Below are positions 55,320-64,000 of a stretch of DNA of 64,000 nt, one piece after another. The position numbers and the translations under genes were made by a program. This stretch comes from Limnanthes douglasii subsp. nivea (taxonomy: Eukaryota; Streptophyta; Magnoliopsida; Brassicales; Limnanthaceae), in contig JAUPFV010000002.1 of assembly GCA_036936605.1 (NCBI GenBank), forward strand, positions 267,910,770-267,974,769, given 5' to 3'. The notes below the pieces were generated by a model. It was not told the origin of the DNA. It was given only the letters and a program-made list of their open reading frames with translations, and did no database searches. Within the stretch, counting starts at the first letter, position 1, and the number at the start of each line of letters is the position of its first letter.

Positions 55320-56408
55320 GGCTTTAATTGCCGTCTAGGGCGCAAAATCAATATCATAATCACCCAGCTAACCACTTGGTCATTCTACTTGACACATCAA
55401 CTTTCCGAAGAACACTTTTGAAGGGAAAAGATGTTCAAACAATAATGGAATGAGCTTGGAAGTATGGTCTCATCTATCTTGCTGCAATTACCAAGGCCAA
55501 TGCCAGTTTTTCCAATTTCCAATATCTTCTTTCAGCATCCAACCGAATTTTGCTAATGTAATACACCGGATGAGGGTAATTGTCCACTTCTCTTGCTAGC
55601 ACAACACTTATTGCATACTCCAATACAAGTAGAAATATGTAGAGCTTTCCCCCCGAACGGGTTTGAAGAGAGTCTTAAGTGAAGATATATACTTCTCAAT
55701 TTTAATAAAAGCCTAATCACACTGTAGAGACCAATTAAAGTCTTTGGAATTCCTCAATACTTGGAAGAATGGAGCGCATTTTTCTGGTGATCTTGAAATG
55801 AACCTGTTCAACGCAACCAATTGTCCTGTGAGTCTTTGAACTTCTTTGATATTCAGAGGAGGGTCCATAGCTAGCAAGGCATTAAGTTAATCCGGATCAG
55901 TTTGAATCCCCTTCTCACTTATTATATAGCCCAAGTACTTTCTAGATCCGACCCTAAATACCCATTTTAGGGTTCAATTTCAAATTCACAGCCTCTAAGT
56001 TAGATAATATTTCTTGAAGGTCTGATATATGTGTATCTTCCTTCAAGCTTTTAACCATCATATAATCTATGTAAACTTCCATGCTTTTGCCAATCTGATT
56101 AGCAAAGACTTTATTCACTAATCTTTGGTAAGTGGCCCCAACATTTTCAATCCGAACGGCAACACCTTATAACAATGAAGACCTCTATCTGTGATGAAAG
56201 TAGTGTGGTCTTGATATTTCAGATCTACTTGTATCTGGTTGTACCTTGAAAATGCATCCATGAATGATAACAGCCTATTTCCAGAAGTCGAATCCACCAA
56301 CTGATCTATCCGACGAACAAGATAAAGATCTTTGAGGCATGCCCTATTAAGATCAATAAAATCAATGCACGTGCGCAATTTTCCGTTCTTTTTCTTGACC
56401 ACAAGCAT
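55320..56408 (-). pseudogene. Gypsy B reverse transcriptase and first RNase H
   Basis: 56408-56118 is open and reads KKKNGKLRTCIDFIDLNRAC, RIDQLVDSTSGNRLLSFMDA (first Asp) and TAFITDRG-like TTFITDRGLHCYKVLPFGLK. Then come MEVYIDYMMVKSLKED, LNPKM, LAREVDNYPHPVYYISK and YWKLEKLALALVIAAR to about 55500. The active-site YVDDM has become YIDYM, losing the second Asp. The remainder has many breaks. Confidence 0.85.
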
Positions 56409-56815
56409 CTGTTTTTTGCTTAGAGAAAAAATTTATCCTTTGTACAACTGGCGCAACATTAGTTCGGATGGACAACTTATGAGAAATAATATCAGCTGGC
56501 ACTCTAGTGACATCACTATTACACCATGTGAAGACATGTTGATTATTTATCAAAAAGGACAACAATCGGTGTTTCAAATCTGGTACCTATTTTATCATTA
56601 TTTCCCTTAGCGAGGGAGTGGGTTTCAACCTCCTCAATAGGTATTATGACACTGGGAGCCTCCCTGGGATCATCAATTTAATTCTCATCAGGGGAAGGGT
56701 CCAATATTTGCTAATCTCTGTTAACCTTGACTGCCTCTAAAGACTTAGAGGCAAGGGTTGTTGCATAACATTTTCTGGCTACTTTCTGTCTGAACAACTC
56801 CCTAATCATCTAAAA
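56409..56815 (-). pseudogene. Gypsy B region between protease and reverse transcriptase
   Basis: Minus reading: IRELFRQKVARKCYATTLAS near 56815-56755, PREAPSVIIPIEEVETHSLA near 56670-56605, then HRLLSFLINNQHVFTWCNSD and DIISHKLSIRTNVAPVVQR (56577 onward). These are the usual elements between protease and reverse transcriptase in Tat-type gypsy. The element is cut off at about 56820; protease and gag are missing. Confidence 0.75.
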
Positions 56816-58130
56816 GCTATTCTACAGCTGGACAACATGCAAACTAACACTATTAGAAAATTGTTTGAGACTTAACTAAAACTAAGTATTCTAAAAAAGC
56901 TACAGAAAGCTATTTCAACTTACCAGAATCTTTGTTTTGTAGTTGCACCATATCTTGATGGACTGCACTTTTTGGATTTTCCATGGATTCAACATTCAGG
57001 TAGAGCCTTCTCAACTAATGGAGGAAATCGTACCTAGCTTGGAATTATATCTATCAAGCTCCGATAACAGCAACTTTCAAGATAGACCAACCTAAGGGTG
57101 TCATTCTCCAAATAGTGAGATTATCCTCATTTAAGTCTTAAATCTTCAACAGTCAAGATTTCGTTGGTAGTCCACTCCCCAATTGTTGAATTGATTCTGG
57201 ATTCTTCCCTCATAAGAATGGTAGAGGTAGATACTTCAAGGTTTAGCTAAGCCAATTAAATGAACCGTCTTATCCTGAAGCGAATTAGATCACCCTTAAG
57301 CTCTAATTCCCCATACAATCAAGCTCTTCTTCATAATTTTTTGAGAAATCATCCCTCGTGAGAAATGCCAAGCATTCAATGTCTCCAAAACAATGGGTAC
57401 TTGAAATCTTGAGAAAGGGCTATTGAGATCAACATATCTTGATGGACTACTTTACCGTTAATTTATCACTGAGATAGTATCTTCTCAAATAATGGAGGAA
57501 ATTGTACATATTAGTTATACTTCTTTGTGCTCTTTCAGAAATAAACCCTTATGAGAAACATCGAGGTGGATTCTTCAGATTTTTGGTATTGTGATCCATG
57601 AAAAGAAAATGTTCCTAACATCAGATTTTGAACATTAAATCTATACTCCATTATTGTCTTCAGTCTCCAAAGTAGTGGTAACTCATAATCTTGAGAAAGG
57701 GCTTCTAAGAAAGCAGTGAGTACTCAAAATTTTAGGGATTTTGTTGGAATCTTTATCCTTCATCTGTCATTCTCTGAATCTTTACCTCAATTTCCCTGCA
57801 AGCTCAGTACAACATAGTTAACCCTCAAGCTCAGTAGACCTGACTCCTGATGCAAGACATAATCTTACGCAATGTTTTCAAAAAAAGAGCTTCGCCTCCT
57901 CCAATTAGATGCTCCAATTTCACATTTAAATTTATTCAAAGTCTTGCGCTCTTGAGCAGCCCTCAATCGATTCTTAGATATTTTCAATTAAAGCAATGAG
58001 TTGCTTCAATTTTCACCACTGTAAAGGGATACTCGATAAACCCTAGTATCTTGAGACCTGATGTAATCTTGAATATCTTAATAATATATCTTGAGTTGGC
58101 CCACTGCATCTAAAATTGATTAAAAAAGAA
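56816..58130. other. Unassigned DNA with diverged internal repeats
   Basis: Two or three diverged repeats are visible. ATCTTGATGGACT plus CTTCTCAA(A/C)TAATGGAGGAAA occurs at about 56956-57030 and 57437-57510, and TCTTGAGAAAGGGCT at 57401 and 57692. On minus, one patch reads MENPKSAVHQDMVQLQNKDS before GGTAAGTTG, a donor-like site. No family is recognised; decayed host-gene sequence with duplicated exons is one possibility. Confidence 0.35.
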
Positions 58131-59083
58131 TGAGAAAACCACTTGATTATACTACAACAAATAAGAAGCGTAATAAAATCAAACATACAAAATAATATTT
58201 AATGTGGTTTCGATTGTTAGAGAAATTATGTATTTACGTATAACAGCCATTTTTTATATATAAGTAGATTACAAAAGACTCAATTATTATTTGTAACAAA
58301 AAAGATATGATTCACGAAACCTTCTCTTCAATACTTATATTTCACCTCACTTATTATTGAAGAGTAAACTTCATCCCATACTTGGTCCAGAGTCCCGCAT
58401 TGCTTAGATTGAAAATAATATAGTGTATATAAGTATGAACCCACCTCAACTAGCAAGAGTCCTTTTGGGAGTGTACCAAAAGTAAATTTGTGCAGGCCTT
58501 CGGGTCCAAAGCGGACCATATATTGCTGGTTCGTGAGACACGGTTTCACACTTACACATCAATTCTAACACTTATCTTTCAAAATGCCTAGACTTATTTT
58601 ACTCTCTCATGAAATATCTTCTCACGTAATTACATCACCACAACTCACATCACACTTTGCAATCAAACTATCTTATTCTATTTATAGATTTAAGAAAAAC
58701 TCACATCACATTCCAGATTAAAGCCTATTAATCAACAACTAAAAATAACTCGTAATTAATACAGGATACCCCGTAAATAGAATACATCGTTTCGGCTAAG
58801 GCGTGCTATGATGCAACTAGCTTCGGATTAGAGTGATGCTTTTGATCAGATCGTTTCGAGCGTCCCTTTTGCTTCGGCCCATCATATATTTATTTCAATC
58901 CAATGGTCGCATGTATCCTACAGGTTTTCTCAACCCTTGTGATCAACAAAGGTCTTTGAAACTAAGTCATGGTTCAAACTTTAGAGATTTTGAATCTTTC
59001 TTGCATAATACATTTAACGACATATCCAACACTCACGTATTCCTATGGAAATACCTTTATTGACGAGTTACTTCTAGCTTTCA
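58131..59083 (-). repeat. 3' LTR of the copia element, with about 200-bp insertion
   Basis: On minus it runs from TGAAAGCTAGAAG (59083) to about 58131. Shared stretches with the 5' LTR include CGAGTTACTT, TCTTCTCACGTAATT, ATTCCAGATTAA and AATAATATTTAA(T/C)GTGG. A TATA box, TCTATAAATAG, lies near 58689-58679 on minus. About 58370-58570 has no counterpart in the 5' LTR and contains TTCGGGTCCAAAGCGGACCA, a word common in small plant retroelements; this is likely a later insertion. Confidence 0.75.
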
Positions 59084-59640
59084 CCTAAATATTTTCACCC
59101 AAAGTTCTAGTAACTCAAGTATCGGTTGCGCCCCGTGTTTATACTCTTTAGAGACGGGCTGACTTGCATTCCAGACTCGGACCAGTCTCATGCAGTTCTT
59201 GAGCTTTGAAATCGGTAATACCTTGGTCAGAACATCCGAGTGATTTTTATTGCTAGCAATCTTAGCCACATTCACTTGCTCGTTTTCCACCACGTCTTGG
59301 ATGAAGTGCAACTTAATATCTATATGTTTAGTTCACTCATAGAACTTCATATTTTTCATCAAATGAATAGCACTTGTATTGTCATACAACAGAACCACAT
59401 ATTTCTAAACACTAGGGGGTTCACTCAATAATATTTTCATCCAAATAACTTCCTTCATGGATTTTGTACTAGCCATATACTTAAAGTATGTAGACGTCAA
59501 TGCAACAACCTTCTGTTTATAAAACTTCAAGCTAACCACTCTTATAAGCACAATAGGAAGATAACCCGTAGTAGGCTTTCTTTTTATAGGAAGCCTACAT
59601 AATTGGATTCTACATACCATCTCAACATTATATCACTCGT
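59084..59640 (-). pseudogene. Copia RNase H
   Basis: Minus reading 59620-59405 gives KRKPTTGYLPIV, then KQKVVALTSTYFKYMASTKS and KEVIWMKILLSE. 59311-59081 gives MHFIQDVVENEQVNVAKIAS and DVLTKVLPISKLKNCMRLV, the classical end of copia pol. The catalytic Glu motif (usual TTEAEY) is TSTYFKY, so it is lost. Confidence 0.85.
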
Positions 59641-59939
59641 ATCCTTCTAATTGTAACACAACGCTGCAACATGCGAACCTTTGAAGTATCTCATGAGCCA
59701 CTTGAGTGCATGACAATGCGGTTTTCCTAAATGTTACATGAAGTTTATTAAAACACTTATAGTGTAGGAAATATCAAGTCTCGTGTAAATCCTAATACAC
59801 ATAATCCTACTAATTATACTAGAAAAAGGTATCCCTTACATATACTTCGTATATTATGATTTGATTAGTGCTTGAGTGGCACTGAGTGTGAATTGGGAAC
59901 CAATTGGAATTCTAACCTATTTTTATTTGGACATCGAGA

Positions 59940-60202
59940 ACTTTGTTAAGATTTTCTATAGTATTCTTGTTGAGATAAGAATTGATACCCCTTCGGTATG
60001 TTTCTTTTGATCTCAATACAAAGTATTCTCTTAGCCTCTTTCATATCATTCATCTCAAACTCTCTATTTAGATGGTTCTTTACCATTCTAATGTTCCTCG
60101 TATATTTTCCAGCTATTAGTATGTCATCCACATACAATAGTTATATGAATTGTATCATAATGTGTACTTCCTCATTCCAATAGACACGATTTTTGTAGAA
60201 AC

Positions 60203-60233
<31 letters not shown>

Positions 60234-60470
60234 TTAATGGATCTCATAAAAGAGCCATATCTTATATTTTACTATATCGTCGACTAGTTCAGCCCATATA
60301 TGAGTCTTTTCATCAAACACAGACAAACCTCCTTCCCTTCTCAAACCCTTTGGTTGGTACATGTAAATTTTCCCTTCCAATTCATCAAGTAGAAAGGAAG
60401 TGGTAACATCTATTTGATCTAGCTCAATATGAAAACTAGCAATAATTGACAACAGAACCCTAATAGAGGT
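59940..60470 (-). pseudogene. Copia reverse transcriptase
   Basis: 60452-60234 reads IIASFHIELDQIDVTTSF (first Asp) and ELEGKIYMYQPKGL. 60137-59946 reads MYVDDILIAGKYTRNI with the intact YVDD pair, then FEMNDMKEAKRILCIEI and FLSQQEYY. An (AT)n tract (60203-60229) lies within the domain and is accompanied by loss of frame. Confidence 0.88.
60203..60229. repeat. (AT)n microsatellite inside the copia RT
   Basis: About 13 AT repeats where conserved coding sequence would be expected. Confidence 0.9.
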
Positions 60471-60839
60471 TTGTTTTACAACCGAAAAAAATATGTCATT
60501 GAAATCTACATCATTCTTTTATGTAAAGATTTTATCCACGATCTTACACTTGTATTTGGGTAACTGAAAACCATGAATACATGGCTTCATTTTTTATATC
60601 CATTTACCGTTAACCAACTTCTGACCATTTGGCTGCTTCACATGAATCTATGTGTTCATCTTCTTGAGAGATCTCGGTTCTCATTTCATGGTCATAAGGC
60701 ATCTCTCCTTATCACTTCTCTTGATATCATCATGATACGTTTCGGGTTCAAGAACATCTCTTTGCATTTTAATAGATAAAGCATAACCAATTACATCTGC
60801 AAAACCATATTTATGCGGTTGTTTGCTCGGTCTTTATGA

Positions 60840-61870
60840 TATATCCCTCGTCAGTTGATAACTACCACATTCATATTTCTCTCCCATCTGATCATATGAA
60901 GGCCCTTGAAAAATAAAAATGTTGTCTACTTCTGACTCATACAATGGTTCAACTTCCTTTATACGAACCGAAACAGAACCAGACCCTAAATTTTTTTTTT
61001 GCATAAGCATCATCAAATTCACTTTCAAGATCACATCCATCATCAATATCACATCTAACAGTACTAAGTTTATTCGGCACCTTATTCTTCATTGGCACGT
61101 GTTCTTCATTGAAAACCATGTCAATTCTTATCATAGCCTTCTAACGTCCATGTTCAAGCTACCATAACCTATACCATTTTACTTCTTCTGAATAGCCGAT
61201 GAATAAACATTTAAGTGTTTTTAGCTTAAGCTTATCATGATTCACATGTGCCTAGGCAGCATATCCGAGCACTCTCAAATTTTATAGCTTAGGTTTATCT
61301 ACATTTTATTTCTCTTAAGGACAGAGAAACTTAAGCGTCATAGATGGAATCATGTCGATAATATATACAGTCATTTTCACGGATTCTTCATAGAACCCTT
61401 CACCCATTGCAGCTGTATGAAGCATACATCTACATTTTTCTAGTAAGGTTTGATATATTCTCCCAACAAGCCATTCTGATAAGGAGTTTTACACACAGTT
61501 TGATGTCCAACAATGTCTAACTTTGCACAATAGCTTGTAAACTACTTATTCTCATATTCCAATCTATTATCATTGTGAAGATTTTTTAACATTTTCTCGG
61601 TTTGTTTCTCTACCAAAGTCTTTCAATTTCTAGAGACAACAAACGATTAATCTTTGGTCTTTAAGAGTATAAAACATAAAGGGCCTTACACCATATATGG
61701 TAGTTCCTCGTGTCGGACCTTAAATGTTTGAATAAACATAATCAAGTGCTCCATTGGATGTCTGGTTGATGTACTGAAACTTTACCATTTTTCTTTTACC
61801 GAAAATCTAACTTCAAAAAAACCTTAACTTCTAAACTTTTGTGCCATCTAACAAATTATGTTTACTTAGT
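60840..61870 (-). pseudogene. Copia integrase
   Basis: The best part is the C-terminal end: HVNHDKLKLKTLKCLFIGYS and EEVKWYRLW near 61250-61160, then IRIDMVFNEEHVP (61134 onward). The core further right (61300-61850) is full of stops, with only scattered words. Downstream, an acidic stretch (DDGCDLESEFDDAYAKKKF) leads to the reverse transcriptase. Confidence 0.75.
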
Positions 61871-62554
61871 TCAGTGAATTCATTCTCGCGTAAATGCCTC
61901 ATCCGATAATTCCATAACCTAGTGAAATCTTTCACCATACTAGAAACGCATCCTACTACTACGGTATGCTTAATAACTAACACACCATTATTCTTATAGG
62001 TTTTTATAACAACAAATGAGCCTTGGAAAACCCTAAGTGTACCGTCTCAACCCCCATAGATAAATATATACCCTTCTTCATCTAACATCCCAATAGAAAT
62101 AAGGTTACGTTTAATTTTAGGTAAATATCTTACGTTGTTAATCATTCTCTCAAGTCATGTAGAAAAATTGAGTCGTATCATTTTAATTCATTTGCATAAC
62201 AAGATTTATCATTCTCGAGGATGAGCATTCCAGTATCAAGAATTAGTATATCTTCAAGCCAATACTTATTGGAAGTCATATGAAATAATGCACCCAAATC
62301 CAGCACCTATTTATCGGCGTAACTGCAGAAATAATAAGTTATTAGTACATCAGCATACTCAGAATCATTATACACCATTGCATCATCTCAGTTTTAATCT
62401 CCTGATAGTCGTTATTTTTTCCCTTCTTCGAGAAATTTTGCTGATATGCACTTTCTTCTTGCATATTCAACAAGTTACCTTTGAACCCGTATCAGCCGTT
62501 TTAGACTTAGACCGACATTTTAATGTTCTTATTACTTGAATGTTTTTTCTCGAA
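61871..62554 (-). pseudogene. Copia protease remnant and GAG-pre-integrase
   Basis: About 62290-62230 reads LDLGALFHMTSNKYWLEDI, the copia protease motif LDSGCS.HMT with Ser of the active-site DSG changed to Leu. INNVRYLPKIKRNLISIGML near 62140-62085 and LWNYRMRHLRENEFTELSKH near 61920-61860 are the GAG-pre-integrase region. The stretch 62300-62554 contains a decayed, Lys/Asn-rich gag end that runs straight into the 5' LTR. Confidence 0.75.
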
Positions 62555-63312
62555 TGACCACTCACACTCAAGACGAGCATAAAATAAAAGAAATTGTAAT
62601 AAAACCAAGCATAAAAAATAATATTTAACGTGGTTCGGATTGTGAAGAATTTCTACATCCACGGAAACAAACATTATTTTATATAAAAGTAGATTATAGA
62701 AAGACTCTACAAACATAAAGGACTCGATCACTATTCAAAAAAAAGGATGATGTGATTCACATAACCCTTTATTTAATTTTTATCTCTCACATCACTTATC
62801 TCCCAAAAGAGCTATAGTTATTTCACTCTCTCAAAAAATATCTTCTCACGTAATTGTACTACCATAGTCACGCCACAATCACTTCACACTTTTTAATTGA
62901 AGTATCTTCTTATATTTATAGGTTTATGAAAACCTTAAATTTTCATCAGATGTTCCAGATTAAGACTATTAATCAATGACTGAAGTAACTCATAACGAAT
63001 ATAGGAGAATTAGTAGATAATATACTTCACTTTAACCTAGGTGTGCTACGATATATATCATGGATCAGAATAGAGTGATTATTCTAATGAGCTTGCTTTA
63101 GGCCTTCTCTTTGCTTCGGCTAATCACATTTTTCCTTTAACCCAATGGCCAGTTGTCTTCTATATCTTATCTCAACACTTAGGATCAGTGTACGTCATTG
63201 CAAGTAAGTCGCGGTTCAAGCTTTAGAGAGTTTTAACAGATCTTGCTTAATACATAGAACTGTAGATCAAACACCAGAAATATCTATGTTCACGAGTTAC
63301 TTATAGGCTACA
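62555..63312 (-). repeat. 5' LTR of the copia element
   Basis: On minus it starts TGTAGCCTATAAGTAACTCG (63312) and aligns with the 3' LTR throughout. A TATA box, CTATAAATATAAG, lies near 62922-62910 at the same position as in the 3' LTR. It lacks the 200-bp insertion. No TGGTATCAGAG primer-binding site follows it, consistent with loss of the adjoining gag start. Confidence 0.75.
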
Positions 63313-64000
63313 CCTACCAATCAATTTCATGATATTATTATTTTTAGCTGTCCGCAACATAACCTTTTTAAAACATAGACGAGGGTAATTATTTTAAATG
63401 TTAAAATAATATTTTGTCAGATTTTTCAACATGAAATATAATTTTTAGAATTTAGAATGGTACATAAACTTAAAAGCATCGATCCATTTAAGTTTTTATC
63501 CAAATAAGATTACGTTTAATATCTCACTAACTTCTAGCATTATTTTTGTCATTAGTACTAATTATATGCCAATAAAAATATTTAATCACGGGTTCCACCA
63601 CTTGCCAAATAAATTTTATACCTTAAATAACATACTCCACTCATCAACTATTATAAAAAAATATTATATGTTCTAAAACTTACCCACGATAATCATGTCT
63701 CTGTTGAATTTGATCTCTTTGGTTTTTTCCGTAAATGATCTCAATAGTGGGAATCTTCTCTCCCATCCCAATAGCATGGGAGACCTATATACATTCACTT
63801 CACCGACCACCTCACTATTTCACACTACCATTAATGTTTTATGACACGACTGTTTTGGTCACCCCCGATCTTACCATTCTTTATTTTCTTAGTCGTACAT
63901 GTCTTATCAACTGTAGCAAAATTAGTGTATCATTTGTTTGTCATTTGTGCCAATTGTCGAATAGTAAATGATTACTATTTCATGATTCTCAATCTATGAA
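63313..64000. other. AT-rich flank, nothing recognised
   Basis: The only frame (63735-63971, plus) has 78 residues without recognisable motifs. No repeats or splice-like structure stand out. Confidence 0.4.

Larger units (their letters stand above)
58131..63312 (-). mobile_element. Copia element with both LTRs, gag deleted
   Basis: Two related non-coding sequences (58131-59083 and 62555-63312) flank a Ty1/copia pol on the minus strand whose domains are in order (protease remnant, GAG-pre-integrase, integrase, reverse transcriptase, RNase H). The LTRs are too diverged for a recent insertion. Gag and the primer-binding site are missing at the 5' LTR junction. The style is Tork/Tnt1-like. No 5-bp duplication was confirmed. 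Confidence 0.85.

Noticed and set aside
57000..58000. Leucine-rich repeats of a resistance gene
   Set aside because: The block periods are far longer than a leucine-rich repeat and no LxxLxL pattern is readable in any frame.
58131..58135. 5-bp target-site duplication of the copia element
   Set aside because: The five bases before 58131 and after 63312 do not match, and the LTR edges are only approximate.

Overview
The window looks like repeat-rich nuclear DNA of a flowering plant, most likely a eudicot. It is AT-rich and dominated by decayed plant-type transposons: L1-type LINEs carrying a C-terminal RNase H, Ty3/gypsy of the Tat type with an antisense ORF, Ty1/copia, hAT-like short elements, a MULE transposase with introns, and a tRNA-derived SINE. 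Plant-style promoters (TATAAATA), introns and poly(A) signals are visible. There is no rRNA, organelle or bacterial signal, and the species cannot be named from the sequence. A run of exactly 100 N (22670-22769) is an assembly gap.

Layout. 0.8-6.2 kb: LINE A (minus strand, nearly complete but broken). 6.7-7.3 and 18.7-19.4 kb: two related hAT-like non-autonomous elements in opposite orientation. 10.0-13.3 kb: a 1.15-kb direct repeat flanking about 1 kb that holds a partial third copy and an (AAT)n tract. 14.2-16.7 kb: Tat-type gypsy A (pol on plus, antisense ORF on minus). 17.6-18.5 kb: 5'-truncated copia. 19.7-20.8 kb: an element with imperfect inverted ends around a 23-bp minisatellite. 22.9-27.6 kb: a MULE region, with a spliced transposase pseudogene on minus, a small acidic-tailed gene on plus converging on it, and 23-24-bp minisatellite arrays between and inside them. 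28.1-29.3 kb: a third antisense-ORF-like fragment. 30.8-35.0 kb (minus) and 35.6-37.7 kb (plus): two more LINEs.

38.0-38.6 kb holds the only convincing intact host-like gene: a His/Gly-rich 188-residue protein on minus with TATA box and poly(A) signals. LINE B (38962-45478) lies about 0.35 kb upstream of its start codon, is divergently oriented, and is bounded by a perfect 16-bp target-site duplication. 46.2-46.5 kb: SINE. 47.1-49.6 kb: LINE C with a duplicated reverse-transcriptase active-site segment. 49.6-56.8 kb: Tat-type gypsy B (pol on minus, long antisense ORF on plus with a coiled coil). 58.1-63.3 kb: a copia element on minus with both diverged LTRs.

Almost nothing here encodes a working protein. 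The window is mainly a record of transposition and decay: conserved Trp codons in the LINEs turned into stops by G-to-A changes, minisatellites with higher-order structure, and, in two gypsy copies, the same converging pol/antisense-ORF arrangement. All family calls come from motif reading; no database search was possible.
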